NCBI GenBank assembly: GCA_965153355.1
Contig: OZ231128.1
Coordinates: 42,532,001 to 42,596,000, forward strand
DNA: 64,000 nucleotides
Direction: 5' to 3'
From: Flaccisagitta enflata
Lineage: Eukaryota > Chaetognatha > Sagittoidea > Aphragmophora
How positions within the stretch are numbered: the stretch's first letter is position 1; every line of letters starts with the position of its first letter. The notes beneath the pieces are model-generated. The model did no database searches. It saw only the letters and a program-made list of their open reading frames with translations, and was not told the DNA's origin. Below, one piece after another: positions 1-31,940 of the stretch. The translations under genes were made by a program, and so were the position numbers.

Positions 1-19208
<19,208 letters not shown>

Positions 19209-19772
19209 ACCAATCAATGATAGTTGGTCGGTCAGAACTGGCTGGATATCCTCATTGAGATAAAGATTCAAGATCCCGATGGCTACATCTTTCAAATCTC
19301 ATTTTCCACTCTTTTAGATACATGTTAATGACAATGATAGAATGCAGGATTGAACGTGAAGTCGTCTCTTTATATGACCAAATCCTCAAGTCAGTAACTT
19401 TGGTTTTACTTCCAATCTTTTTATTACGGCAGCGTTTTGAGTCCCCAATTTCCTTAGCAACCAGTTGTTATTCTGTTTCGAAATTTCCATCCTCTCTTCT
19501 TGCTCGGGACAGGGGGCTTTCATACAAACTCGCCGACAGTCAAATGAGCAAAGGATTCTAATTTTCTGGTAGGTTAAAATCTTTGCCACTAAACATTTCC
19601 ATAGTCTATCCATACCGTCCTCATTTCATTTTATTTTTAATCGCCAGCATATTGGAAGGTCCTTTTCAGTCGAGCAATCCAGAAAATATAAGTTATCTTT
19701 TTAAAAGAATATTAAAAGCTTGTCATTCTTAAGTTTTCGCATTAGTTTTATGGAAATGATAATACAAACAAA

Positions 19773-20830
19773 TTACATTTTTTTTTATAAGCACGCACTG
19801 CTGAGCGTGCTTAGCAATATTCCCTTTTTAGGCAGCGGCCCCAAAGGGCCGATGTCCTGTAGGACACAGGGGGGAATTTCCAGACGTCCGTCCTTCCGTC
19901 CCCCCCCAAGGACCATCAAGGACCCAAACCAGCACTCTCAGGCCTGTTTTTTGCCCTCCATGCCCTGAAATAAGCTCTGTCAGACCTTGATATAGCTCTC
20001 CAGGCTTCAAATCCACCTTAAATCTGTCCTCCAGGCCTCAAATCTGCCCTCCTGACCTAAAATTTGATCTCTTTTCAGCCCTCCAGGCCTCAAATCAGCT
20101 ATCTGTATCTCAGGACGTCTGGAAATTCCCCCCTGTGTCCTACAGGACATCGGCCCTTTGGGGCCGCTGCCCTGCTCTCTTTCCACTTCTTCACTTGATC
20201 ACTCCAAGCAGGGCATCGGGTACCGCTGACCATGTGCGATCCTTGGATGACTAGTTTGAGGCTATAATGTGCTTAAGTGCGTGCTTATCATAAATCGAGG
20301 GGAAATATTAAGACTTCAGTGTATTTGATATGTATTATTGAACTTTACAATATAGAACATAGTATAGTTTAATATAAAATACAATAAAAATACATTAAGT
20401 TAACCTTTTTGTGCTTCTTTGGATTATATTACAAAAATGAATGTTATAAACAATAATATCTGTATACACTAGTATCTGTATAAAATAGCATTTACATATA
20501 ATAGTATCTATACAATATTGTAGAGCACTTTTATAAATTTGAATATTCCTATCAATATCAAAATCCTTAATATTCTGAATATTGAGCTTAGTTAATGATC
20601 AAGTATGAAATTGAAAATATCTTTGATAATTTTGAACTCTAAAAAAAGTAACTACTAATCTTTAAGGTTCTAAAAAAAAGTATTTGAAAATTTGCCTTTC
20701 TTAAAAAATTTATCAAAATATTTTCTGAATTGCAAATCTCAGCCTAGACCGTGCTTAGCAATGTGCTTAAATTTTTCCAATATCTGAGGCTGGGCGTGCT
20801 TATTAACGAGGTGCTTATAAAAAAAGTGTA
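19773..20830. mobile_element. 'TATAAGCACG' MITE copy 2, carrying a nested M element
   Basis: Left end TTACATTTTTTTTTATAAGC, right end (inverted) ATTACACTTTTTTTATAAGC. The left portion is interrupted at about 19828 by an M-family element and resumes at about 20265 with ATGTGCTTAAGTGCGTGCTT. The rest matches the copy at 535-1214 in inverted layout. Confidence 0.7.
19829..20260 (-). mobile_element. M-family element nested in the MITE
   Basis: Starts GGCAGCGGCCCCAAAGGGCC with TGTCCTGTAGGACACAGG, has a core of ~20-bp CAGGCCTCAAATCTGCCCTC repeats, then the inverted arm (CCTACAGGACATCGGCCC, GGGGCCGCTGCCCTGC), and the outer end AGCAGGGCATCGGGTACCGC. Confidence 0.75.
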
Positions 20831-22420
20831 ATCTTCCTTTACAAAAGATCTATCAAAAACTTTTAAAAATCATATTTTTTAATTGTAAGCAGAAATTAAT
20901 TGATAAATTCTGCTTGTATTCAGCCAAAAATTTTGTCGGACCCTGGGACGGACCGACCCAGCAACCGACAGACATAGTGGGTTATAGTCACATGCGCATG
21001 CACATGACTTAAAAGATAATTCAATATTCAAAGATTATTTATCATAGAACCTGCTTATTTCGCTGAAAGACACAATTGGGCAATCAAAAACTGGAATTTG
21101 CGCATTACAAAAAAAAACAAAAACAAAAACAAAAAACAAACAAAAAACATATTTCCGTGGAGTACAACTACAAGTGTCAAAAAGTCAATGACTTATTTCG
21201 ACTTTTTACAGTATTTGTGATATTATTTTGAAATCATAAGATAGTGACTGTTCAGGAAAAACAGAGCATGCGACTAACGAATATGCAATGAGCTGGGTTT
21301 ATTCATGATGATAAAAAAAAACATTTTGCACCAACCAAGTGACTGATTGTCTGACTAAAAGAATAGCTTATTGAGTTACAAGTACGAAATGTGTTGAAAT
21401 GAGTGGGTTGTGAGATCTGATTTTAATCATAATTAATATGACAAAGGAATGACAACAGCGAGACGGTACATAGTCAGGTTCCAGGATGAAAATGCAATGC
21501 AATGCAATGAAAATGCAATATGTTCTTAGACAAAATACAGCGTGTTGTCAGGTTCCAGGATGAAAATGCAATGCAATGCAATGAAAATACAATCTGATTA
21601 CAAAAAACTAAGGTGACTTTCAAAAGACAATAGAAAAAAAAGAGGGAGTGATCAAATTATGCACAATATGACAATCATGACATTCATTAGACGGGCACCG
21701 ATGGTGTTTAAAAGGAAGCCGAAATCTCATTATTCTATTACATAAACACCCTCGCCAACCCCAACGTGACATGGGTATCCAGCCTTGACGATTGAATATT
21801 CGCGCCTTGACTTCATAGGACAAGCGTCTATTCAACAAATACAAAGTAATTTGTCATGAAAAATAAGTAGGCTGGGTGGCCATCTCAGCGGTTCTTTTTT
21901 CATGTTCATCTCATTAATTGACTCGTCTCGGGGCAGAGCCTAAAAAGAATTTTCCGAAAATCTTGTCAGAGACATGTTTTATCGACTTTTTTTACAATCC
22001 ATCTCCTCGAGTTAATATGTAAACCAATGGCAATCAAAATTCGAACATAAAAGTTACAGGCTTTTCTAGGCTTTTTGGAAAGATGTCATACTGAATTCAA
22101 TCGACTTCCTTGATATTACTGTGATGCGCGTAATTGCGCTTTTGAGTTTGAAAGAAGATATGAACGGAAATTGATATACACAATCATACAAATTAGCCCT
22201 AAGCGAAAATGTGTCTATGTACAGAAATAAGGGTTTTCTCTCTATTCTTTGAGTCAAACTGCCATTCTTAGTGTCGGTCTGTCTGTCCTAGTCAATTTCT
22301 TTTGTCTGCCTGTCTCTCTGCCTGGTTACCATCTTGTTTTTCAGCTTGATATTCCTATCTATTTGATATGGTTATCGGTGAATAAAAGACAAACTGGTGC
22401 AAAAAATAATACAATAACAA
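20831..22420. other. AT-rich spacer, no gene seen
   Basis: Contains a family i hairpin remnant near 20985-21017 (GTCACATGCGCATGC, CATGACTTAAAAG), an (A)nC stretch at 21105-21150, and two copies of GTCAGGTTCCAGGATGAAAA (21473, 21549) with ATGCA runs. Nothing coding recognised. Confidence 0.5.
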
Positions 22421-22424
22421 TGAC

Positions 22425-22785
22425 AATATTAATAACTATGATGACAATGACAATAACCATGACGACGACAATGACGACAACGATGACTACGACGATAAAG
22501 ACAACGGCGATAACGACGACGACGATAACGACAATGATAATGACGACAATAACGACAACAGCAAAAGCAAAAACAAATTTTTTTTCTCCGGCAAGGGAAC
22601 AAAATGAAACTTAGAAACAACAAGAACAACAACGATAACAACGACAATAACAACAACAACAAAAATAAGAACAACAACAACCATGACAACAACAAAAAAA
22701 AAAAACAACAACCAACATCAACAACAAGCACAACAACAACATCAACAACAACCACAACAACAGCAATTACAACACAATGATACAT
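22425..22785. repeat. (GAC/AAC)n trinucleotide tract
   Basis: Degenerate GACAAT/AACAAC repeats about 360 bp long. Reading frames are artefacts. Confidence 0.9.
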
Positions 22786-23370
22786 ACTTTTTTCACGGGC
22801 AAGCAACTGAATGGAAAGTTACAGTTTATAATTGTTTCTTCTTAAATCATGTACAGAGAATTGCTTAATATAAGGTGTGAACCCCCTAAAAACTGTAGCA
22901 CCCCAACCTATTGCCCTAACCAATTACATTATAGAGATGTTTGGAGTAAAGGAAGAATGTTTGTATCAATACAAGTGGCGCCACCAAAGCGATTCTTAAA
23001 TTTTGACCTCTAACTCAAGATACAGCTTATAGAAGTGTTCAAATTAGCCATTTTTAAATGTTCATAAAATTGAGAATTTTGTGCCATAATTCGAAACAGG
23101 AATGGAAATTTCAAAATCGTCCCGTTTGTATAGTTTTAAGCTATGAAAAGTGCAACAAAAAGTAACTTACAAAAAATCTTGATAAAACCAGTTTTTTACA
23201 AACTTTTAATTTTTGAAAAAACCTTCAAAAGATACTCATTCCTGTATAGTATATGATTCCACTCTTATACTCACTAATCCACTTTTACACCGTCTTTAGA
23301 TCGATTTGAAAAATGTTAAACCTTTATAGCTCCTTAACTACTAAGCAAAAAGTCTTCAAATTTTGAGTGA

Positions 23371-23967
23371 ACATTGCTAACATGTGACCGTTTTGTTATG
23401 CAAAACCTTAGATACAGATACTGAATGATTGAGGTACAGCAAAACCCTGATAAAACGGTCATTTTTGAAGCAAAATAAACCTTTTCTCACCTTTTTTTAG
23501 AAGAAGCTGTCTTACGCTGCTGAACTAACTGAACTAGAACCCCAAAAACACTTACAGACTGATGATGAACATACATACACTGCCATTTTGCATGAAAATG
23601 TTATGATTTTCATTAGTTTTGAAAAAAAAATGATTGATTTTCCATGTTTGCCATTAACAATTCTCAAAAATCACCCAAACTTTGTGAAAATTCCGTTTAG
23701 TATCCAATTTAATGTTTAATTTTCAAAAAAATTATTTTCTGCAACTAATTACCAATGATTTTATACCAATTTTAACGTTTTAGTTTGATCTGTTTAAAAG
23801 TTACAAGAAGAGAAAGACAGCTTCTTCAAAAAGAGCGGAGGAAAAATTTACCATGGCTTAAAAATGCTCATTCTTTCAGTGTTTTGCTGTACCCCAATTT
23901 TAATGAATTATTCAGTATCTATATCTAAACTTTTGCATAACAAAACGGTCACATGTCAGCAATGTTT
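23371..23967. mobile_element. ~600-bp palindromic MITE nested in the foldback element
   Basis: ACATTGCTAACATGTGACCG then TTTTGTTATGCAAAA on the left is inverted on the right (CATAACAAAACGGTCACATG, TCAGCAATGT), with GTACAGCAAAAC and AGAAGCTGTCTT also paired. No ORF. Confidence 0.65.
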
Positions 23968-24740
23968 GCACCCTCGATTATAGGTGGAAATACAATGGAG
24001 TTTGTAAGGCAACTCCACAAATGCGGATGTTAATTTTGGGCCATAGGGTCAAATCAGTGTTTGATGAATTTCAGTCTTAGTTTTCTATCACAACATCAAG
24101 AGTAGCATTTGAGAGCGGGTGCAATGTATGGAGGCACCAACAGACAGACGGACCAATGTAGTGACCAATACGCCGGTTGCATCCCGGAAACATGCCAAAT
24201 CATGCCTTTGCGCCCACCTCACAATGTTCCTTTGCAAAAACCTGACTGAACGAGCCCATGCGCAACTCTCTATGTGCGCGGGAACCTTTTTTAGGGCGCT
24301 GTCTAAGATGTGAGGGTTGAATGTGACTGGGACTCGTTCCGTAGAGATGACAATCGCTTACATAGGGAGATAGCACACTGGCCCAATATCAATCATAACT
24401 CAATCTCTCCAAATGATAAGATGTAGTGTTCTTATAAATAAATCCAAGCCTGGTTGAACCTGTATCGACATTTCTCATAATGATCATGTCCCTGGAACAG
24501 CTTGAAGCGAGGCGAATTTAATGTGAAAAATTACTAAAATTTTTAAATCTTCATGAATCCATAATTTGTCTCCGAATAGAGGGGGCTCATTCGACGCATT
24601 TTAGTTACGTGCTACTCGATTCTATAAGCCACTTTTTGGTCCGTCGGTCAGTCGGTCAGTCGGTTTGTCACAAAACTGTAAAAAAGGTGTTTAAAAAAAA
24701 ATTTTCTCTCTACATCAGTCGAGTGGTTACCAAGTAAATT

Positions 24741-25260
24741 AACAAGGCCGGATACACGGCTACCCTAGTCGAGTGCGGGTGGGCAGGAGCAGTGCTGGAG
24801 AAGGCCACTGGGTCATCTGGGCAGGAGCCGTATGCTCAAAAAGCTCAAAAACGCCAAAAAAGTAATAGTCGCAAAAGCGTTAGATGGTCAGCGGTACCCG
24901 TGCCCTGCTTAAGCTGGCTGTGGTTGAGGTTGAGGGGGGAGCATGGCACTTAAAGACTTGAATCTGGGCCTTGGGGTTGGGCCTCGATTGGGCCTCGATT
25001 TGGGCCTCGATTTGGGCCTCGAGACTGGAATTTGGGCCTCAAGGCTGGGATATGGGCCTCAAGGCTGAGATATGGGCCTAGCGGCTGGGGAAGGGGGGTA
25101 CTAAGAAGGAGGAAGAGAAGGATGAGAAAATTCCCCATATGTGTGAAAGCAAAGGTCATCGACCCCTTTGGGGCCACTGCCCAAAAAGGGGACCGACCAA
25201 CTGACCGACCAACCAACCGACATAGCGGGGTGTAGAGTCGCTTAGCACGCAACTAAAAAG
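24741..25260 (+). mobile_element. Complete HINE-like element, family i, with an M-type core
   Basis: Starts AACAAGGCCGGATACACGGC then TACCCTAGTCGAGTGCGGGT, ends GTAGAGTCGCTTAGCACGCA then ACTAAAAAG. Its centre (24868-25190) is an M-type block: TAGTCGCAAAAGCGTTAGAT, ~20-bp TTGGGCCTCGA repeats and the GGGGCCACTGCCC arm. A GACCGACC run precedes the 3' hairpin. Confidence 0.7.
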
Positions 25261-25425
25261 AAGAATTTTTTTTCTTATACGGTTTATAGCAATTCCATGT
25301 ACGCTTATTTACGGAAGAGAGTATGATGCATTGAAGTCTAATCGACCAACTGACTAACCAACCAACTGACCGGCTGACCAAACAACGGACCAACATAGCG
25401 GGGTGTAGAGTCTCGTAGCACGCGA
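25261..25425 (+). mobile_element. Second family i 3' end
   Basis: GACCAACTGACTAACC-type runs, then CATAGCGGGGTGTAGAGTCT, CGTAGCACGCGACTAAAAAG. It lies directly after the complete copy; the 5' end is not recognised. Confidence 0.55.
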
Positions 25426-28080
25426 CTAAAAAGGGGGGGGGCAAAAGCGACTAGATTCTATACACCCTGGTCAATTTTTTTGGCTTCAATTTTACCTCAT
25501 ACAATTCCATGCACCCGCGTGTTTGCGGGAAATGGCTCTCCTAGTCCTGATATATGTAAGTATGATGCATTAGGGTTTAAAAGCCCCATGGCGAGCCGTG
25601 GTGATATACAACTGACCACCTGACACCGGGTCTATTTCTACTTGTGACAACTGCGTTTTTAACAAGCAACTTGATTGGTCACTTCATTGTACGCTTGCAC
25701 GGCTCACTGCTCACCCTGCTCACTCCACAGCGCTACACTTGCTCACTCCATTCACATGCTCGCTCACTACCTTGTGGGAACATTGAAATTTATGTGTTCA
25801 TACTGAAAATGCATCTAGTAGGAACAATCGAAATTGACGTCATCACTGGAAACACCCACCATTCAACTCACCAGGGTTCATGTATGTTTCTTTGTTCAGT
25901 TCGTTCTAATACATGTATTTGAATTTTGTACAAAAAATGATTTGACCAGGCCTGTATGTAATTGAGTTTCCACGCCCCCCCCCCAAGGGTTTGGAAATGG
26001 GGAGGGAAATCAAAGGGGGGAAAAAGGAAAAAAAGTAGAGAGGTAAACCAAGAAATTGTTTTTTTTTTTCAAAACTAGTGCTTTTATCATTGTCGAAATC
26101 GTTTCAGCTTCCATTTGATATATCACATGATAGTTTTTGAGATATTGGTGCATTAGAATAAATATCCCTCTATGAATATTTTTGTTGAATATTTTTGTTG
26201 AATATTTTTGACCAATCGGTAACACTCTACACTCAAAAAGAAATCAATTCCGGGAAGCAAGACCAGCGCTTCTTTTCATTTCTATATAAAAACATATGCG
26301 GTTTCTTTTTTTCATGGCGTCTTATGGGGTCATCGCACACAAAAAATGAAAAGAGATTTGAATTCAGCACACTTCAGAGATATACCGAGTTGTCGACGTT
26401 AACTCACGGCGTCTTAGTTTGGCCTCAGTAACCCATTATAGCGAACTTGGTCATAACTTTGGTTTTTACGCAATTGAAAAAAATTTAAAAGAACTATGCC
26501 ATGATAATAGCAAAAATTGACAAAATAAAACAATTGTAGTGTACAATTTGAGTATGAATAAGTCTTGGGTCGCCTAGTAAGCAGGTTATCATAATCTGAC
26601 ATTGCATTTTTACTGGCGTCTTCGAAGAGTTGCGTCATGGTTAATTCCCTAAAAGAAGAAAATTGGGGGAAAATTTAACTTTTGGCAGTACCAAATCTTA
26701 AATACTGATTAGTAAAACACAATTTAAACCTTAAATATACTGTTTCACTGCCTTATGGGGAAGAAAATCATAGGTTTTAAAACACAATGCGATGCGTCGC
26801 GGAAAAGAAAATTAAAGACAGGGGGGGGGGGAGAATCAAAAGAAACTTAATTGTAAACATACACCCCTGGATTTAACTGAAGGCTTTAAAAACAGCCAAA
26901 AGAAATTGAAAAGGAATAATCTGATAATTTAAATGTGATGGGAATTTCTCAATACTGTCAGTCAAAAACCAAGGATCGTCCTCATATATAAACAGTCAAA
27001 CAGACACAGAAAGAAAAACTGACAGATAGATCCATAAGCGGTCAAGTAAAAGAACGGTTGAACAGATTTGCAAGAAGCAGAAAACATCACAAATTTCACT
27101 GCAGCGGTATCCAACTTAAATTCCACCCTAAAAAAGGTTCCCGCGCGCGCAGAAAGTTGCGCATGGGCTCGTCCAGTCAGGTTTTGCAAAGGAACATTGT
27201 GAGGTGGGCGCAAAGGCACAATTTGGCGTATTTCTGGGATGCAACCAGCGTAGTGACCAACCATTGGAAAATAAAACTTCCTAAAAAGTTGCGAGATTGC
27301 ATTTGAAAGCTAAATTGGGTTTTGCATAGAAACTTGATTTCAATAAAAAGCTAGATTTCTGTAGGCCATGCGACCTTACAGACGCAGCTCCATTTCATTA
27401 CGTTTTCTCTATGAAAAAGCTCTCAGAGATAAATTTCACTCAAAGAATGAACTTTTAACCAAAAAACAACCAAATAACATCAAAAGACATCCACAATAAT
27501 GGAGTTTTGCTCAAACTTTATTCTATTTCCATAAAAAAGCTAAATTGAGAAGCGTGTTTGCTGAAAATTTGAAGACTTTTTGCCAAGTAGTTTAGGAATT
27601 ATAAAGGTTTAACATTTTTCAAATCGATCTAAAGACGGTGTAGGTACAACCTAATTTTATTGGTTAAGAATATCAAAACTTATGGATAAGTCATTTTTAT
27701 GCAGAAAATAAGTATTTTGACTTAACTTATTGAAAAAAGATAAAGAATATTTCCATTTATGGTATTAGGTTAAGGGAAAAAGTTAGCGCTGACTTCTGGC
27801 ATTGACCGGGATAGTCAATTCAGCAAAGGTTAAATCTAATTGTAGAAAGGTAACCTTTAGGGATGGGGCTAGTGACTGAACAATACAACCTTGCAAGGGA
27901 TCCGGAGCACTGTGTAGGTGAATAGGTAGTGATGAGGAGGTGATTTGGGTGTGATAGGTACTCTTTTTTTGTGGTGGTGGGATTACGGAGCACTATGTAA
28001 GTTTACAATCCAGCACAAACTACTTATTACTACAGTTTGATCTGTAAGGGGGGTGCTACAGTTTTAGGGGTTCACACCTT

Positions 28081-29040
28081 GTATTGACCCCTCTTCTGTA
28101 GCAAATCTACTGATATCACTAAAAGATCCTCAGCAATATTTGCACATTGAAGTAATATTCAATAATCGGGAAAAAAGTCGAAGTCAGTCTTCGACTTTTT
28201 GACATATTCAAGAGAAACAGGGTTTTCATTTTCTTTTGCGAAAGTTGTGGCTCTCCACTGACCGAATGACAGAGTAAGTAAATTTAATAATTCTCTTTCA
28301 TTTGGCGCCAAGCAGAATGTTCTAAAATAAGACGTGAAATCTGCCAGCAAAAAATGAAGCGCTTCACCCGACTTTTGCATCAATAGTGGGTTAATTGTCT
28401 ATCCACAAATGTTATCATTGCTCAAGATGTCACTGGATACACTTGATATGTACGTCTGCTCCATATTCTATGCTTTAAACCGCCTTTTGATAAATAATTC
28501 TCATGGAAACTGTCAAGAATATAAAGATTATTAGTGAAATTCTGTTGACATTTTTTTCTATTTTCTCAGGTCGAAATTATAAGAAAGCCACACCCAGAAG
28601 AATTTTGCATTTTCAAAGACATAGTTCTCTCTAAAAACGATTTGGGAAGAAAACTATGTTCTTCGTTTTTTCATTTTTTCATTTTCTATGCAAACTTATA
28701 ATTTCGACCAACCCCTTGTCAGTGATAAAATAGAAATTTGAAGAAATTTTCAGTAAATCTTTTTCAGTAATTCATGCTAAATCTGAGTCTCTTGGTAAAT
28801 GGATGCAAATTTTGCTTTCAAATATCATGCATGTCTTATCTCAATCACTTTTAATCACTTGTTTTTCTATTTTCACTCATGTATATTTTCTATTTTGACC
28901 CGTTTTGATACCCTAAATGTTGGCTTCGCGGGCACGCTGTCATAAATATTTTTCACGTTATGATTTTTTAAAGATTTATTTACAAAAATTGCAAATTGAA
29001 TTTTTTTCAAATTTTTAAATGATTTTAAGTAGGATCAAAC
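28081..29040. other. AT-rich spacer, no gene seen
   Basis: An imperfect inverted pair (GTCGAAATTATAAGAAAG at 28570 and CTTATAATTTCGACC at 28694) suggests an eroded MITE of about 150 bp. Nothing else recognised. Confidence 0.4.
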
Positions 29041-29475
29041 TAGTCATCCAAGGATCGCACATGGTCAGCGGTACCCGATGCCCTGCTAGGAGTGATCAAG
29101 TGAAGTAGTGGAGTGAGTGCAGGGCAGCGGCCCCAAAGGGCTGATGTCCTGTAGGACACAGGGGTGAATTTCGAGACGTCCTTGATTTGAAGTCGGGATA
29201 GCAGAGATTTGAGGCTTGGGGGGCTGGCTTGAGGCCTAGAGGACAAATTTGAGGCCTGAAGAGTTGATTTGAGGCCTAGAGGGCGGAATTGAGGTCTGGA
29301 GGGCTGATTTGAGGTTTTGAGGGCCAATATGAGGTCTGGAGAGCTGATTTGAGCTTTCAAGGGCTAAATTAAGGTCTGAGAGGGCTAATTTGAGGGCTCA
29401 GAGGGCCAAAATCAGGCCTGAGACTGCAGACTTGAGGCTTTGATGGCCAAGGGGGGAGGGACAGACGGAAGGACG
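29041..29475. mobile_element. M-family element, left arm and core
   Basis: Starts GTCATCCAAGGATCGCACAT then GGTCAGCGGTACCCGATGCC, arm GCAGCGGCCCCAAAGGGCTG with TGTCCTGTAGGACACAGG, then ~20-bp GATTTGAGGCCTGGAGGGC repeats. The right arm is missing. Confidence 0.7.
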
Positions 29476-29771
29476 CACACTGGACCATGACCCAGAAAGT
29501 TTCAATGTGTTTTAAAATGCTATATTTTGTCGAAAAAAACAACTCTCCAGTTTTCCTTAAACGTCAGCTAACGTCAGCTAGATACCGCAATAGTGACTAG
29601 CTCAAGACACCAAGAAATATGGCGGGCATGTCACTAGGTGTGGACGATGTGTGTTCAATTCTGACGTTAACGGTAATAAAAAGAAATAGACGTTACTGCA
29701 ATATGCAAATTAAGTGACTTTCTTGGAAGAAAAAACTGGCGAAGGGAAACCTAAACATCTTTTCTTGAAAA

Positions 29772-29850
29772 AATGATGCTTGTGTTTGTCAAATGATGCT
29801 TGTGTTTGTCAAATGATGCTTGTGTTTGTCAAATGATGCTTGTGTTTGTC
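29772..29850. repeat. 20-bp tandem repeat, 4 exact copies
   Basis: AAATGATGCTTGTGTTTGTC four times without a mismatch, so recent. Confidence 0.95.
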
Positions 29851-30002
29851 GTCTCGTAACCTTGGCTACGCCACTCAGAACGTCGTTTTAGTGCTGGTTT
29901 GTGTATCATGTGTAGTGGGACTATGACAGTGTTAATTATGCGATGTTACAACTAAACTTGCCATAGAAGTTTTCGTCGGTGACAGTGCAGGGAAGAAAAT
30001 TC

Positions 30003-30175
30003 AGCAACAAAAACAACAACTAAAACAACAACAACAACAACAACAAAAACAACAACAACAACAACAATTAACAACACCAACAATTAACAACACCAACAAC
30101 AAAAAAAACAACAAAGATTATGACGGAAATGACAAACACAACAACAACAACAACAACAACAACAAAATATGTTGA
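30003..30175. repeat. (AAC)n microsatellite
   Basis: Interrupted AAC repeats. Confidence 0.95.
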
Positions 30176-30304
30176 GCATACTCCACGGTTTTCCACGCGC
30201 CAACCACCTGAGTCTAATGCTAATTTTCAATTGTGCTATCATTTTAGTCACGCATTTCAGATTTGGCAGTGGATATTTGTTCATTCAGTCCAATATGTTG
30301 GTTG

Positions 30305-30307
<3 letters not shown>

Positions 30308-30348
<41 letters not shown>
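30308..30348. repeat. (GA)n microsatellite
   Basis: About 40 bp of GA. Confidence 0.95.
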
Positions 30349-30349
<1 letters not shown>

Positions 30350-30689
30350 ACGAAAGTCAATGGAACATGGACATCGGACTACAATGCAAACATTTCAAAT
30401 CCATTTGCTTATTGTTAACTGTGTTTAAAGATTCAAGAAAGAAGACCGAGTCAAAAAATTTTTGCGGTATTTCCATTAAAAAAAAAAAACTAAGCTGTCT
30501 GATTCAAGAAAGTGACGACTTAAGACAGTAATTGATGATTGAACTAGTAATAATTGACTTGGTGGAATTCATCGTAAAAGAATGAGAATATGATCAGGGA
30601 AGCAAACAGAAAGCACAAATAAAATGTGTAGGTGGGAGGGACGTTGACCGGCAATCAGCCAAACAAAGAGTTCAGAATGATACCACTGT

Positions 30690-31733
30690 GTAAGTTGGTT
30701 GAGGGGTTGGTTGGTCCCCGTTCTGCGTCGAGGGTGTTTTTTAGCCACGGTGATGGTGGTTTAGGTTGGTGGGTCCCCGTTCTGCATCGAGGGTGTTTTT
30801 TAGCCACGGTGATGGTGGTTTAGGTTGGTTGAGGGGTTGGTTGGTCCCCGTTCTGCATCGAGGGTGTTTTTTAGCCACGGTGATGGTGGTTTAGGTTGGT
30901 TGAGGGGTTGGTTGGTCCCCGTTCTGCGTCGAGGGTGTTTTTTAGCCACGGTGATGGTGGTTTAGGTTGGTTGAGGGGTTGGTTGGTCCCCGTTCTGCGT
31001 CGAGGGTGTTTTTTAGCCACGGTGATGGTGGTTTAGGTTGGTTGAGGGGTTGGTTGGTCCCCGTTCTGCGTCGAGGGTGTTTTTTAGCCACGGTGATGGT
31101 GGTTTAGGTTGGTTGAGGGGTTGGTTGGTCCCCGTTCTGCGTCGAGGGTGTTTTTTAGCCACGGTGATGGTGGTTTAGGTTGGTTGAGGGGTTGGTTGGT
31201 CCCCGTTCTGCGTCGAGGGTGTTTTTTAGCCACGGTGATGGTGGTTTAGGTTGGTTGAGGGGTTGGTTGGTCCCCGTTCTGCGTCGAGGGTGTTTTTTAG
31301 CCACGGTGATGGTGGTTTAGGCTGGTTGAGGGGTTGGTTGGTCCCTGTTCTGCGTCGAGGGTGTTTTTTAGCCACGGTGATGGTGGTCTAGGCTGGTTGA
31401 GGGGTTGGTTGGTCCCCGTTCTGCGTCGAGGGTGTTTTTTAGCCACGGTGATGGTGGTTTAGGTTGGTTGAGGGGTTGGTTGGTCCCCGTTCTGCGTCGA
31501 GGGTGTTTTTTAGCCATGGTGATGGTGGTTCAGGCTGGTTGAGGGGTTGGTTGGTCCCTGTTCTGCGTCGAGGGTGTTTTTTAGCCACGGTGATGGTGGT
31601 TTAGGCTGGTTGAGGGGTTGGTTGGTCCCTGTTCTGCGTCGAGGGTGTTTTTTAGCCACGGTGATGGTGGTTTAGGTTGGTTGAGGGGTTGGTTGGTCCC
31701 CGTTCTGCGTCGAGGGTGTTTTTTAGCCACGGT
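30690..31733. repeat. 71-bp VNTR, about 15 units
   Basis: Unit contains GGTTGGTTGGTCCCCGTTCT, GCGTCGAGGGTGTTTTTTAG and CCACGGTGATGGTGG. Phase markers at 30725, 30784 (a 59-bp unit lacking 12 bp), 30855, 30926, 30997 and then every 71 bp. Units are almost identical. It ends inside an M-family right arm (31733-31815), so it is the expanded core of an M element. Confidence 0.95.
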
Positions 31734-31815
31734 GGGACGGAAGGACGGACGAACATCTCGAAATTCCCCCCTGTGTCCTACAGGACATTGGCCCTTTGGG
31801 GCCGCTGCCCAAAAA
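31733..31815. mobile_element. M-family right arm
   Basis: GACGGAAGGACGGACGAACA, then TTCCCCCCTGTGTCCTACAG and GGGGCCGCTGCCC. It terminates the 71-bp VNTR. Confidence 0.7.
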
Positions 31816-31940
31816 GGAGTGTATTTATGTTTGTTTGAGCATGCAAATACAAGAAAACATGTTTATGAGCATAGCTGCTTGTCTGTGAGGGTGTTTTGGA
31901 GGATTCTAGCTCATTTAGCTCATCTAGCTCAATTTCTTTT

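Larger units (their letters stand above)
22872..28080. mobile_element. 5.2-kb foldback element with long inverted ends and nested insertions
   Basis: Left end AAGGTGTGAACCCCCTAAAA then CTGTAGCACCCC; right end is the inverted copy (GTGCTACAGTTTTAGGGGTT, CACACCTT). Inverted similarity continues inside: TTTAGATCGATTTGAAAAAT at 23296 pairs with 27616, and the AACCTGACTGAACGAGCCCA block at 24238 pairs with 27155-27185. No transposase found. Contains the elements at 23371-23967 and 24741-25260. Confidence 0.65.

Noticed and set aside
20195-20257. Resemblance of the M-element outer end to 5S rRNA (GATCAC, AGCAG, TCGGG, CTTGGATG in order)
   Set aside because: The words are in the right order but spacing differs from 5S by up to 10 bases and no full Pol III box is preserved. 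A covariance-model search would decide; a significant 5S hit would revive the idea of a 5S-derived SINE head.
24119-24313. Short frame TERAHAQLSMCAGTFF, also found inverted at about 27110-27260
   Set aside because: The similarity is explained by the inverted arms of the foldback element, not by a shared gene.
30690-31733. Regular repeats resembling a CRISPR array
   Set aside because: Whole 71-bp units are identical, with no unique spacers. It is a minisatellite in an animal genome.
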